Shown piece after piece: positions 43,771 through 56,142 of a DNA stretch of 64,000 nucleotides. This DNA is from Hypericum androsaemum (taxonomy: Eukaryota > Streptophyta > Magnoliopsida > Malpighiales > Hypericaceae), in assembly GCA_963995505.1 (NCBI GenBank), contig OZ023192.1, positions 3,641,001 to 3,705,000 of the forward strand. The letters are read 5' to 3'. Within the stretch, counting starts at the first letter, position 1. Every line of letters starts with the position of its first letter. Made by a program: the position numbers and the translations under genes. Under the pieces are notes generated by a model, which saw nothing but the letters and a program-made list of their open reading frames with translations, had not been told where the DNA came from and did no database searches.

Positions 43771-44689
43771 TCTCCCACTCAATTATTATTGACCTTGATC
43801 AACAGTTATCAGATTTCTTTAAAGGATTTCGTGCGACCAGCACACGTCGAGTATGTTAAGCCAAATTCAAGAGCACGGACACTCAGGCTACTGAATAGTA
43901 GCATCTCGACTACCTTCTTGTATAATGTATACTATTACCCTAGGACTCATATCACATTCCATTGTTCACATCAGTGATTTCAAACAATTATATTCGGGTT
44001 CACTATTGTATTTTTCAATACAATTGGTGCACCTGAACCACGAAACTCAGAATGTGATGAACAGAGTTCCTTCTCCCTTAACTATATTCTTTGCATAATG
44101 ATACAGCCTACTTTTCTGGTCAGCCCTGCCAGGTCGAATCGCTATGCCATAACCTTTTCATGAACTTTCTAAGCTAGCAGCACTGGATCATACTTCCAGA
44201 ATACGTTTAGGATCTTAAGGGTAGGTTTCGGGAATCATAGTTCTCGAAAATTGGTCTCACACTAGGGATTGTGAAATCACTCAACATTTTTATCCCATCC
44301 AGTGGTCGAGTAGCACACATGATACTAATCACGTCTTACGGTGTACTTTTCTTTTTAAAGGAACACATGTCATTTAACACCATACTAGAGTATCAGCCTT
44401 AGCTTAACTCTAGGCTAATAGGACAGACAGTATGATAAGTTCCACTTATATCTTATCATATGGATTGTAGAAAATCCAAATGCAGCAACTTATTCCTGCA
44501 TCCCATAAGGAAACTTGCTCTTAAACAAGATGGCATTTTGTTATAGGACATGCACTTATGTATGTCCAATAACTGCCTCATCTCATCTAGGAATCAACTT
44601 CTTGACTCCCACTGAGGTAAACACCCGTGTGAGTGGGCCATTTCTCTGTCCGACATGTTTCACATTTAACTCATATTTCCAAAAAGAAC

Positions 44690-46190
44690 TCATATATTCC
44701 AACTAATTGGATTACAAATGAAACCGTCGTAACCTAGTGACTTAACATATTTCTCGAACACTTCTCGAGGTAATGCTTTAGTCATGGGATCTGCGGCCAT
44801 ATCTCGTGTAGATATGTGTTTCATATACAGTTCTTTATATTTTATTAAATTTCTAACAAAGTGAAATTTAATATCTATATGCTTAGCCCTGCTATGGAAT
44901 CTAGGATCCTTAGCATAAGCTATAGCAGCCTGGTTGTCGCAGAATAGACTCACGGGCTCTGTCGAGTTGATCAGGGAGAGATGGCATAAGAATCTCTTCA
45001 ACCATACCGCTTCTTGTGCAGCATGAGCTGAAGCTACATATTCTGCTTCCATTGTTGACAGGGATACACATGTTTGCTTCTTACTGCTCCATGAGATAGC
45101 ACCCCCGTTTAACAAGAAAATGAATCCAGATGTAGACTTTTTCTTATCCACATCACCTCCCCAATCAGCATCAGTATAGCCACTCAATATCAGGTCACGG
45201 CCTTGATAGCACAAGGAGTATTCTGTAGTAGTATTCAAATATTTCAAAATCCCTTTGACAGCCTTCTAGTGAGCACTGCCTAGATCAGACTGATATCTGC
45301 TTGCTATTCCAACAGCATAGCAAATGTCAGGTCTAGTACACAACATTGCATACATCAGGCATCCAACTGCATTGGCATAAGGAATCTTCTCCATGTCCCC
45401 ACGTTGTTTAGCTATTTTTGGGCATATATCCTTACCCAAATTATGACCTTTAACCAATAGGACATACTTTGGGTTGCTGTGATCACAATTGAAACGTTCT
45501 ACTACTTTACGAATATATATCTCTTGTGAAAGGGACACTATTCTCTTTGAACGATTCCTCAAAATTTTAACTCCGAGTATGTAATCCGCTTCACCCATGT
45601 CTTTCATTTCAAAGTTGGAAGATAACCAATCTTTGATTTCGACAAAAAATCCCATGTCATTTCCAGCTAAAAGTATGTCATCAACATACAAAGTGATGAT
45701 AACAAACTTCTTTCCTGATCGCTTAACATACACACAAATGATCTTCGTCTATCATTATAAAATCATGCTGCATGATCGTATTATGAAAACGAATATACCA
45801 TTGTCTAGACGACTGCTTAAGGCCATAAATTGATCTATTCAATTTGTAAACTTTGTGTTCGCAGTCTTTTTGAATGTAGCCCTCAGGCTGAACCATGTAG
45901 ATTTCTTCATCCAATTCTCCATGGAGAAAAGCAGTCTTTACATCCATTTGATATAATTCTAGATTCATGTTAGCAACCATAGCTAAAATGACCCTAATTG
46001 ACGTAAATCTAACAACAGGTGCAAAAGTCTCCTCATAGTCTATCCCAGCCTGTTGTTTGAATCCTTGGGCAACCAAACGTGCTTTGTATCTTTTGATACT
46101 ACCATCTGTATTGCGCTCGATTTTGAGAATCCACTTATTCCCAATTTCCATACGCCCCTTAGGTAGGTCAACCAAATCCCAAACCTAATT
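44690..46190 (-). pseudogene. pol: Copia-G reverse transcriptase and RNase H
   Basis: Minus strand. RT from about 46175 (GNKWILKIERNTDGSIKRYK, RLVAQGFKQQ) with LYVDDILLAGND at about 45675. RNase H has GYTDADWGGD, LSTMEAEYVA and FCDNQAAIAYAKD and ends at 44690. Breaks: a stop near 46185 before the RT, a frameshift at 45723-45733 and a stop near 45263. All catalytic Asp residues of the YVDD and RNase H motifs are still encoded. Confidence 0.93.
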
Positions 46191-46376
46191 TTTGATCATA
46201 GAAGACATTTCTTCTTCCATTGCATTCATCCATTCATTTCGTTTTGGAGATGACAAAACTCCAGATACATTCTTTGGTTCATCTTCATCCTGCAGGATAG
46301 CCAGAAGAATTTCACTTGGACCACCAACTTTCTTCAGTGATACCAAGAACGCATTAGCCTCTCCTTCGATGTCAAA

Positions 46377-48073
46377 TCATCGGCGTGGTATGCTAGTTCT
46401 GCTAGACCTACGATATTCCCGGTTTTGATAAACATCTCTCATATATTCATCATATCCAGGAATCGTACTCCCACTGGGTGGAAATATCATACTCCCACTG
46501 GGATAAGGAATTACCTCCCTTTCAGGACTCAGATCACGACCTTCCGGATCATTTTGAGTTGTAAAATCTCTATCTTCCTCCTCAATTCTCCCACTCAGAA
46601 GAAGTGATCCAGATGATTCTGGTTTATTTGTCTCATAAAGGGTAAGGTCACTACTAACCTCCCCCAACTTTGGAAATTCATTTTCCAAAAAAGTGACATC
46701 ACATGATTCAAATTCTGTTACATGTCCATTGTCCAGTTCACCCACGAACACGTACCCTTTAGATACCTCTGGGTATCTTATAAAGATACTTTTTCTACCT
46801 CTCGGTCCTAATTTACCGAAAGTACTTGAGGTAGAATGGACATATGACGCACACCCCCATGGCTTAAAATAGGATAAATTGGGCTTCCGATCTGTCCACA
46901 TTTCATAAGGAGTGGCTGTAACAGACTTAGAGGGAACACGATTGAGAACGTATGCGGCAGTCAGGAGCGCATCTCCATAGAATGATATAGGCAAACTTGC
47001 CTCTGCCATCATCGATCTAACCATGTCAAGAAGAGTTCTATTTCTTCTTTTAGCAACCCCATTTTGCTGGGGTGTATAAGGAATGGACAACTGATGTTCA
47101 ATCCCTTTTTCAATGTATAGTGCTTTAAACTCATCAGAAAGATATTCACGGCCACGATCAGTTCGTAAAGCCTTTATCTTTCTTTCCTTCTGATTCTCAA
47201 CAAAACTCATGTATGTCATAAAGCAGTTTAAGACTTCAGACTTGTGAGAAATCAGGTATAACAGACCATATCTAGTATAGTCGTCACTAAAGGTGATGAA
47301 GTAATATGCTCCATGCCTTGCCCTCACGTTCATTGGACCACATATGTCAGAATGGACTAATTGTAGTGGAAATTTGGCTCTAGCCCCAGTACCGAAAGGT
47401 TTCCTAGTGCTTTTTCCTTCTAGACAGGATATGCAACTAGGTAATATAGATTTATCTATATTGCCCAACAGTTCGCCTTAGCTAGACGGTTTAAACGATC
47501 CTGACCAATATGGCCTAGTCTAGAATGCCATAGTTTAATATCATCCTCTGATGAGTTTGAACTAGTGGCAAAGGAAAAGCTTTCATAAGGATCAATATCC
47601 AGAATCAAAAAACCTTCTGATATATATCTAAGGCCAAAATAGGCATCATCCAAAAATAATCTAACGGTGTCGTCCTCAAATGACAACCGAAAACCTAAAG
47701 ACATTAAGGCCGAAAATGAGATCAGGTTCCTTCGTATGTCTGGAGCAAAAAACGCGTCATGTAAAAGAAGGGCACGACCACCACGAAGGTGTAATCTACA
47801 AGTGCCCAGGCCTTTCACATCCACGCACGAGTTGTTACCGATAAAAATGGTTTTTGCTCCAGCCGGCAACCGCCTGTACTCAACGAACGAACAACGGTCT
47901 CTAGCTATATGGTCTGTCGCTCCTAAATCAATCACCCACATAGAATGTGACTCAGTTAGAAGGGTACAAGAGGATACATACAACTTACTCACACTTGAGT
48001 TTAGATGTACCTGCTTGGGCATCTTGCAATCTTTTGCAAAATATCCCTTCTGTTGACAGTTAAAACATTTCAC
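46377..48073 (-). pseudogene. pol: Copia-G zinc knuckle, protease and integrase
   Basis: The minus strand starts with a zinc knuckle whose His is Tyr (CFNCQQKGYFAKDC), then the protease with D-L-G-A in place of D-S/T-G-A, so it is probably inactive. The integrase HHCC region spans HSRLGHIGQDRL to C-I-S-C-L-E-G-K, with a stop at about 47456, and the D,D,E core (HSDICGP, LRTDRGREYL, YTPQQNGVAKRRN with the usual Glu replaced by Lys). The linker ends at a frame break at 46377. Thus three separate active-site changes are present. Confidence 0.92.
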
Positions 48074-48075
48074 TT

Positions 48076-48833
48076 TTAAAATGTTAAACCGCTTGTTTTT
48101 TTAGCCTTGGAGCCATCCAACTTGGTTCCGTGGTTTTCAGCCTTTGGGGTTTGTTTACACTTATCCTTCCATTTACCTTTCTTCTTTTTCCCACCACTCC
48201 CAGTCGAACAAATCGAATGGGCTTCAGGGTGGGATTTCAATACTAGGAGGTGATCTTCCTCCAACTCAAGGTGTCTGGCAACATCATCAAATGTTACCAA
48301 ATGATCGGAATGGGTAAGATTCATCTTCATCTGTTCCCAACTTAGTGGTAGTGAACGGATGACAGCTTGAATCTGCTGCTCGTTGCTGAGTATGTGACCA
48401 GCCTCTGCCAGATTACTCTCAAATGTTTCCTCATGGGAACCTCCAGATGCTTTTTAAAGGTATCAAACCTTATGGTCAAAGCACGCAGCTTCGACACTGA
48501 AAGCTTTCCGAATTTTTGTTTGAGAGCATCCCATAACTCTTTCGTGTTGTCATGCACGCGAAATTGTCTGGTGATATCATCCATCATTGAACTCAACAAG
48601 ATCAATCGAGCAGTAGTGTTTTTTCTCTTCTAATTAACATAAGCTTCCTTATCTCGCTTATGTTGAGCAGTTGTGCCTTCTTCAGGCTCATCCATTATCA
48701 CATGTATGTGCTCCAGAACCTCTTGTTCTTCAAGCACATATTGGATTTTCATGCTCCAATTCTCATAGTTTTCACCGTTGAGTTTTAACTCACGGTTTAG
48801 CTCAGCTATGATGGATCTAGAAGCAACTGACAT
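48076..48833 (-). pseudogene. gag: Copia-G gag
   Basis: Starts MSVASRSIIAELNRELKLNG on the minus strand with the ENYENWSMKIQYVL capsid motif. A stop near 48630 and a frameshift near 48340-48400 split it; the Lys-rich end (GGKKKKGKWKDKCKQ) lies at 48076-48330. UBN2-type Gag. Confidence 0.88.
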
Positions 48834-49224
48834 CTCTATAGGGATTTTTAATATGAGAACATATTAGAAATTTTATTTGGCAATATGATACAATTTACTA
48901 TACATTCATAACTTTTAACGATATGAAGTTTTTGATTAATCTCAAAATTGAAGTGGACCGCGGGCATGCTTTCCCTCACCATTCAAATATTAATCTTAAA
49001 CTTCAACTGTTTAAAGTTCATCGATAGTAAACTCAAGTGGAAGCAATTAAACAAATATTTTTATTTAATTACATACATTTGTACATTCTGAGTTTATACA
49101 CACATGTACAAAAAACTCAGATGAAGTCTTAACCTATTGTACAAAAGTCCCCCAAAAACAACATATGTATATGGGGACAGTTAAACATAACATGTAATCA
49201 CACAGTGATCGGATGTCCAGGCGA

Positions 49225-49791
49225 TCAAGTAGGAGAATCCAGATACATATCTGGATCCGGGTCAGAAGACGATCCTGTCGGGACCGGGTGCCAGGACGAT
49301 CCGGCGAGAAGTTCCAGGGTACTTGCCAGAACTGGAATTGAATCCATGATCCAGATGATCAGGAGCGGAGGAAAACTATAATAGTAATCCTTAGCGAGGT
49401 AGCGGTTCAAGATCAAACCGCTTCGCAGCTCCACAACAGGAGAAGGTATCATTTCTCTGCGAAGACCCTTATCCTCAAGATAATGGATCAGACCATAGAG
49501 GGCATCTCTATGGGTATTGAACTCAGGTGCCGAGAAGACACTCATATCTTCTCGAATTTTCATCGTGACCAGGAGGTCTCGAAACATAGAGGGTCAGTCC
49601 TCTCCAAGATCGTAACCTCCGGCCCAGATGCACTCTAGCATCTCCCGGTGAACAGCCTCAATGTGCTCGACAATAACATACATGTCATTCTTAGGCACAC
49701 GCAGCGGTAAACGGCGCTTCAGAATCTTCTGTCGAAGTTCTGTTGCACAGAAGTTCAGATACCTATCTCCAGTAGCCATCAAATCTTGCAA
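49225..49791 (-). pseudogene. extra open frame upstream of gag in Copia-G
   Basis: A minus-strand frame of 189 codons from ATG 49791 to stop 49225-49227, with a single internal TGA at 49594-49596. It is on the element's sense strand, about 390 bp before gag. The predicted product is mixed charged/hydrophobic (LRQKILKRRLPLRVPKNDMY, HRDALYGLIHYLEDKGLRRE) with an acidic Ser/Asp/Pro tail (GSSSDPDPDMYLDSPT). I do not recognise a family. Codon 1 choice follows the first ATG; a second in-frame ATG follows four codons later. The homologous part of Copia-F is too decayed to compare. Confidence 0.55.
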
Positions 49792-50189
49792 TAATTGTAA
49801 TTTAATTTCGGGTTAATATTCATATTTTCCCAAAATAGGATAGAAAAACTCATTTTTTAATCTTTTGATAATCATACTATGGACCAATTCATGTAATTTT
49901 AGTTAAATTTAAGATATCTCGGAACTCGTTCCAAAATATTTCTTTTTAAGTTTATTAATATATCGTTATAATTTTAATAAACCTAATTGACAAAAATTTA
50001 TCAAAATTTTTATCAATTTATAGGATTTTAATTGAATAAAAACTGATTTTATCCAATTAAAAGAGGAGAAAACCCAATAATTAAAGTCCAATTTTGACTT
50101 AAGTCAAAATTAAGTCAAAATTGACCGTAAATCGGGTTAGGTCGAACCAAGAAACCAGGCCAATCCGTCCAATTTTTTGATTTTCTTGA

Positions 50190-50755
50190 CCCGGGTATAA
50201 ATATTTTCGAGAAAAATCATGAAATTACGATTTTTCCCCTCGCGTATTTTCCCTTTCTCTTTCTCTCTCCCCGACTGCGAAGGCGAAATCGCCACCGCAT
50301 CGCCCTCCTACGACCGCCGCGTAACGCCGGCGAACCATCGGCCGAGACCGGTCCCAATCGACTCGTCTCGGCCTCGCGAGCACGGCCGTATCAACCTTGC
50401 GGGCTGTCGTCCAGCCGTTCTCCGTCGCAGACGTCTTCTCCGTTCGGCGCATCTCAGTTATCGTCGGCGTCGATCTTTGTTTTCCGGCGACGTCGATCCA
50501 CGAAAGTGGTATCGAAATGTCGGGGAGAAGCCGGAGAATCGCCTATCGTCGATCTACGGCGTTGAAATCGTCGGATTTCCGACGAAATTGACGGAATTCG
50601 ATTTCGGGAGAAATTGCCCGATTAGGGTTTATTTTCGATTTAAGGATTTTTGGGAAAATTTCCAATTAATCCCCAAGTTTTCCAAAAATTGCACCGAAGT
50701 CTGTGACACGCAGGTGCCACGTAAGCGGTCAAATTTCAGATTGGTACCTTAAGGT
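50190..50755. other. Copia-G GC-rich leader module
   Basis: Counterpart of 38575-38995 in Copia-F. The plus strand has GGGTATAAATATT (about 50195-50207), a pyrimidine run, then a 177-codon frame 50219-50752 including SGDVDPRKWYRNVGE. The minus (sense) strand has a 75-codon frame 50225-50452 including ARPRRVDWDRSRPMVRR. Blocks such as GAGACCGGTCCCAA and GTGGTATCGAAATGTCGGGG are shared with Copia-F. Host-gene capture by an ancestor, or a regulatory leader, are both possible. Confidence 0.7.
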
Positions 50756-50964
50756 TTCGCGCGTGCGCGAATTTGCCCGCGCGGTTAGGCAAAATTTAAT
50801 TTAGTCCCGCTGGTTCTAAATTAATTATTTTAAAGTCCAACAGATTATGATTTTCAATAAAATCACAATTAATACGATTTTTAACCCAAAAAATCACATA
50901 ATTATTTGAATTAAAACATTATATCATCATCAAAACATGGTTTCAACCATGCTCTGCTACCAAT

Positions 50965-51633
50965 TGACGGATTTGTCACGTAATTAATGAGTAATTACGT
51001 GTTAAACCTGTTTAATTAACAAACTAATTCGTTAATAATAAATCACTTACTTGTTGAAGCAAGAGGTCCACAGGCTCGGGTCCACAATTTTTTCGTGCTA
51101 GTCAAATTACGATCACGTTTTAACGGATTCGTAATTGATTTTCACGAGATTTCCTCTATAAAAAATCTGATCAAAATTCAGGAACTAATCAGGAATTTTT
51201 CATTTCTTAATGAGTGGTTGTAGGCAAACTTCAAAATTTTCCTTTTATAGGGAAATCCGGCACACCAGAACGCGCCACGTGGCATGCCATGCGGTGCCAC
51301 GTGGCACTCCGGACCACATGTTTGCCACGTGGCGTGCCACGTGGCACTCCGGACCGCATGTTCGCCATGTGGCAAAACTATCTCTAGCTTTGCCACGTCA
51401 GCGTGCAACGTGGGCCTTTGGCCCGGATGTCCGCCACGTGGCAAGGCTACCCCTAGCTTTGCCACGTGGTGCGCCACGTGGACTGCCACATATGACGTCA
51501 GCACCACATCACGCTGATGTGGCGCTTGCGTGGCTTCGGGCCGGTCAACGGCATCCAACCCAACTTATGGGCCTGATGGGCCCGGGCCCATTTAGGCACA
51601 ATAATAATTGCGTGATGGGCCCAAGGTTCAACA
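50965..51633 (-). repeat. Copia-G 5' LTR
   Basis: 669 bp, plus-strand ends TGACGGATTTGTC and AGGTTCAACA. Confidence 0.95.
51241..51535 (-). promoter_or_regulatory. Copia-G 5' LTR promoter: TATA box with seven G-boxes upstream
   Basis: Minus-strand TATA CCCTATAAAAGG (plus 51241-51252). Upstream on the minus strand are seven CACGTG cores (near 51276, 51298, 51326, 51338, 51434, 51462 and 51474) and a TGACGTCA palindrome (51493-51500). Two more G-boxes than the 3' LTR, at partly different positions, which suggests gain and loss by repeat turnover. Confidence 0.75.
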
Positions 51634-51868
51634 GAATACCTTAGTCTAGCTGGATTCTGTATCTCCTTGTGATTCTGTGATTTCTGATGGTCAACTTCTG
51701 GGAAAAGTATTCATAGTTTAATCAAGATGTATACCTCTCAAAAAAATAATCAAGATGTATTGAGAGAGTTTGTCAATTTTTTATTATACTCAATTCGAAC
51801 CTGAATTAGTCGGTACTGAATCTGAATCAGATAGTAGGTATTTGGACAAATTTTTTTTTGCCACATGG

Positions 51869-51877
51869 CTATAAAAT
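51869..51877 (+). promoter_or_regulatory. probable TATA box of the prenyltransferase gene
   Basis: GCTATAAAATG lies about 85 bp before the start codon at 51957, a usual distance for a plant gene; CACATG just upstream is an E-box-like word. Confidence 0.5.
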
Positions 51878-51956
51878 GAGCTTCAGATACCGTACATAAA
51901 TGTAACAATCACTTCATCAACTAATAGCTCATCCATCTTCCCATTGCTGCTCTCAA

Positions 51957-54900
51957 ATGGATCTCTCTCCACTACCTTCCCCTTCTATTCAACGTTTAGC
52001 TCTAAGTTCTTTTCAAAGAAGCACCTCTTCCTTTCCATTCAATGGAAAGTGTATAGCCATAGGTAAATTACCATCAGCTCCTCGTGTTCCCAAAAACTCT
52101 CAAATTTTGCCTAAAGTTAAAATTCAGCGCCCAACATTTAGCTGCTCAAATGTGAGGACCAATGGGCATAATAATACGCTCAATTCCATGCAAATTCAGG
52201 TATATTTTTTTTACGATCGTCGTGTTTTTAATACACCTAGCCGTTTTTCTTTTAGTTTGACCAACCTTCTAGCACTTAAAGTTTGCACTTACTTGATTTT
52301 TATGCTATATTATAATTTCTCGTTAATTTATATGACAAATAGATGTGAAGAATTGACTGATGAGTAGATGGGAAGATTTATTGCTCCAATTATTGTTTCT
52401 AAGATTAACATATCACTAGTAATAAGGTTGTTTATAGCGGTAAAAAATTCTACCTAATAAATAGAAACTTTGGGACCTTTTTATAAAAAAATTATCCTTC
52501 GGATTTTAAATTATAATTTTTCTGAAATTATAATTATGATCTGATATATGTGAGCTTCCTACCTTCAAAACCTTTATGTTAGTTTTTGGTTATGACAAGT
52601 ATATTGGCGATAGATCCTATACAGAACTCAAGAAAAAGCACTCCTTCAGCAATATACTGTGGAGATTCGTAAAGCCATATGTGTTGATAACAATATCTAT
52701 AGGCTACATTTAAGTGATAATTATTTATCAAATTCCATTAATTTCCAAGAATTTGAGGCTTGGGAATTTGATTAATTAAATTTCCGATCTAATTTTATAA
52801 TTGAAAAAGTTGTGTTTACGCGAAAACATGGATCGAGAACCCACATCCAATGGGATGGTCTCAGCTATTGAAGGCATTGGGCGGTCTCGTCGCTCTATCG
52901 TCAGCCTTTTGCTTTTTGAGTACCATCAATCAAATATTTGACGTCGATATTGTTAGGTGATATTTTCTTGTACTTCTTATCTTAAAATTTTAGATCCCAT
53001 ATTAAAATTCTAAAATAGGTTATAACAATGTGGTTCAAAGGTTCTAGCAATGATTCAAAGTATAGTAATTATATGGACAACAAAAAATTATTAGAAATAC
53101 AAGTGAATTTTGAGGTATATTTTTATTAATCTAATTGAATTAAAATATTGTATACATTATATAGTACCTCGACAAAGTAAAATCTAGCTAGGTCAAATAT
53201 ATATATTAAAAAATATTTACACCCTACATATGTACCAAAGTAAAATTCTATCCCACAAATACCAGGTTGCAATCCCAAACTTCATTAAAGATCTTATCAC
53301 GACAAAATCCATAATAAAAAAATCACTGTAGAGAAAAAAGCACTCTAGATAGCACTGCTAAGATCCATTCTACGGTACCCTCTACGTAATACATAGATCA
53401 CCCATACCCTCGAAGATTCTTATTGTAATTAGCCCAAAAACTAATTGCAGTACTAATCTAGTTAGATGTTACACTGGATCCCCAATGTTACATATATGTC
53501 ACATAAATCACATATATGTCACCCATACTAATCTAAGTCACATATAAATTTGTCGACACCATTCAGGTAGTCTAATCAATCAGAGAGAAAATTGGTTAAA
53601 ATTTGATTTAATTTACACATAGTTAAAAAGATTTTTCATCTGATATAAGCTAAAGTAAGAATTCAAAATCGTATGTTCCTCCTCTAGTATTCAGAATCAA
53701 ATATTTTTATTTAGAGATGATTATATCTCTTAACGGTGTCTATTTCATACGTAATTTTTTTCGCAGGATTAACAAACCTGACGCACCTATAGCATCAGGT
53801 GAATTGTCTCTTGAGTTGGCCTGGCTGATAACGGCAATTTTCACAGCGATAGGGATTACTATTGCCGGAGTACTAAATTGCATTCCGTTCGCCTATTCTA
53901 TATACTCTCTGTACTTCCTGGGAACAATATATTCTGTTCCACCTTTAAGCATGAAGAGATCTACTCTGGGAGCCGTTATCGTTTGTGCCTTGGTATGAAT
54001 TCTATGTTACGGCTAATTTATGTTTTTTTATACTAGTTGGCATCCTGCCCGCTGAACCGACTAATCCAATTTTGAGCTTGGTAGAATTTATTATACTGTT
54101 GTATTCTCAAATACTCGAACTCAAGAATTGGTTAATATAGAATAATTCACTTACTATTTTATCTAAGTGTTCGTTGGTAATGGCTAATTTATGTTTATTT
54201 TGGTATGGAAAAGTTTTCATTTAGTCCAGTTGATTTGAAAATTCTGCTCTTTAATGGTTGGTTAAAAAAAAGAATTCATTTTCAAATCCTTACCTGCTCG
54301 TATTTTTTTATAAGTAGAATTTAATCCAAAAAGATAAAATAGAAAGTGATTATTTTTACTATTTGCTATACCTAGTAGTGCTAGTGTGACATGTCGTTTA
54401 AACTTCTCTAAATAATCAAAAGATAAAAACTTATCTACAAAATAATGCTTAATGTAATTTTCCTTTATCTTTTCTTTTTATTGGGTTATAATAAAATTTG
54501 GCTTATTAAATGAAATATATAAAACAGTACTAATTAGATAGGGACTATCTTAGATAGTAAGTCATACATGCTCATATTTGATTGTATTATGAAGTTTATT
54601 CGCAAATCAAAGTTATTAAGTTGTGTAGATTTTATTGAACAAATCATATTAAAATAGATGAATTTTGGAAATGAATTTCGTGTCAACCAAACAAGTCTTT
54701 TGTACAAACGAATTGAGAATTTATTTGCAAATTAATTGCCATGTGAACTCTTGTGAAATCGTTTATAAATGAAATAAAATTGTATTTCTTTTGAAGCCAA
54801 AGCATATTGATTCTAATAGATCATATTTGTTGGAAAATAACACATTGCTTGAACAAGGTTGTGCGGTCTAGTGTTTAAAAATTTATATATTTATTATTTT

Positions 54901-55201
54901 GAGAGTTTTAGTTAATTATAAAAATTTTAATATGATATCAGATATCGATGACTCTCATATAGCACGAGAGCCAATATCAAATCTCTGGTAACATCGGCCT
55001 CAGTTAACTTCATTTGTATAGATTTGTGGGAGATTCCGTATTACTTGTGGAATATTGTTGGCTGAATTTATCAATGAAGTTGACGTATGTTAATTTATAA
55101 ATATCGTTATACCTCTATATTTTGAAGGGGACAGGATTGTCTACGACTTTGATAAGCTCGTCAGCCGCCAGAACCAGCTTGGGGCTTCCATTTGTGTTAA
55201 G
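51957..55201 (+). pseudogene. plastid UbiA-family aromatic prenyltransferase (HPT/N8DT-like), 3'-truncated
   Basis: Membrane-bound UbiA prenyltransferases attach isoprenoid tails to homogentisate or flavonoids in plastids. Exon 1 (51957-52199) encodes a Ser-rich, acid-poor transit-type leader. Exon 2 (about 52614-52712) reads NILWRFVKPYVLIT, the family's RFxRPH region. Exon 3 (about 52813-52956) gives a membrane segment and NQIFDVDIVR, which joins exon 4 (53767-53992) in frame to read INKPDAPIASGEL. Exon 5 (55128-55201) ends LGLPFVL. The first Asp-rich motif NQxxDxxxD has Val in place of the last Asp. The second motif (KDxxDxxGD) and all later helices are missing: downstream lies ankyrin-PGG copy B on the other strand. 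Exon 2 runs into TAA unless an unusual donor is used. Probably non-functional. Confidence 0.75.
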
Positions 55202-55920
55202 GTGTTTTTCTTTTCCTCCGTACTCATGTATATCAGATTTTATTAAACTGATACGAAATTTAAATTATACATATTGTGGCGAAGTCTGAAGTTAATTAGG
55301 AGTCCCGATCCTATTGGAAAGGGTTTTTAGTTTGTTGCTAATTTTTGAGAAAATTATATCAAAACAGTATTTAGAAAATTAATAAGAAAATTGATTATTC
55401 CTTCAAAATAAAGTAGTTATTTTCCGATAAAAATAAAAATTAATCTATCTTTTTATCTATTTAATAGTTTGTACATGGTTAATGCATATTTATATTTCTT
55501 AAAATTCTTTATAAGAGTGCCCGCAGACAAGAATTTGCATCAATGTGCAACACTTTGAATTTTTTACACCAAGAATTATACTTTGTGAGTGTTTAAAACT
55601 TGAACTTTCGTCAATTCGTCTTACACTATGTACCGCTAGGTCAAATATTCAATGATTGACCAATTTATTTGTTATAATACACTAAAATTACTTCAGGTGA
55701 AACATGATTTCATCATAATTTTCAGACTGCCATGAAATAATTAAAATGATCATTAAAAAATCCGAAGTCATTCATCTTCACTGCATTAACTAATATCTTA
55801 TTGCAGTTTGCCTACGTTATTCCTCGCGAGCTCCACAACATTGCATGCCTCAAGGAAGCAACTGCAACGACTGATCTTCTAGAAGAACCTATAAGCTTAG
55901 AAAAGAAAAGTGAAAAATAC
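55202..55920. other. sequence after the truncated prenyltransferase
   Basis: A good plus-strand acceptor (CTTATTGCAG) at 55797-55806 is followed by an open stretch (FAYVIPRELHNIACLKEAT) that I cannot match to any prenyltransferase part. Otherwise AT-rich and intron-like. Confidence 0.4.
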
Positions 55921-56142
55921 CTCGTTTTCCAAACAACTACAGTCAGCCTCAAGGCAGGCCTCGAGCGCGACAAACTCAAATGGCAGAACCTTGGATCCAT
56001 CTTGGTTCCCGTCCATCTTAATTCCTGGATTATGTTCCTGGGAAGGAGGGACGTTCACCGCAAAACTTTCATGATCGACAACCCTCTCATCTTCCCTCCC
56101 CATGTCAAACACACAAGCCTTGCTCGACTCATCAGCGTTGCC
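55921..56142 (-). pseudogene. single exon of an MRS2/CorA-type magnesium transporter
   Basis: The minus-strand 74-codon stretch is bordered exactly by AG (56144-56143) and GT (55920-55919). It reads KVLPFEFVALEACLEADCSC-LENE after a Gly/Asp/Asn-rich stretch. The LPFEFxALExxLE motif is the hallmark before the long coiled-coil helix of plant MRS2 magnesium channels (inner membrane, tonoplast or plasma membrane, depending on member). No other MRS2 exon is found nearby, so it is a captured or transposed fragment. It lies in frame with the preceding ankyrin-PGG reading. Confidence 0.8.

Larger units (their letters stand above)
43108..51633 (-). mobile_element. Copia-G: large Ty1/copia element with G-box-rich LTRs and long leader
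   Basis: 8526 bp, LTRs 43108-43770 and 50965-51633, target duplication GAATA (43103-43107 and 51634-51638), primer site TTGGTAGCAGAGC (minus, one mismatch to the usual), purine tract GAGTGGGAGA. The minus-strand order is LTR, 2.1-kb leader with GC-rich module and an extra frame, gag, protease, integrase, RT, RNase H, about 900 bp of 3' untranslated sequence, LTR. Related to Copia-F over its interior but with different LTRs. Confidence 0.96.
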
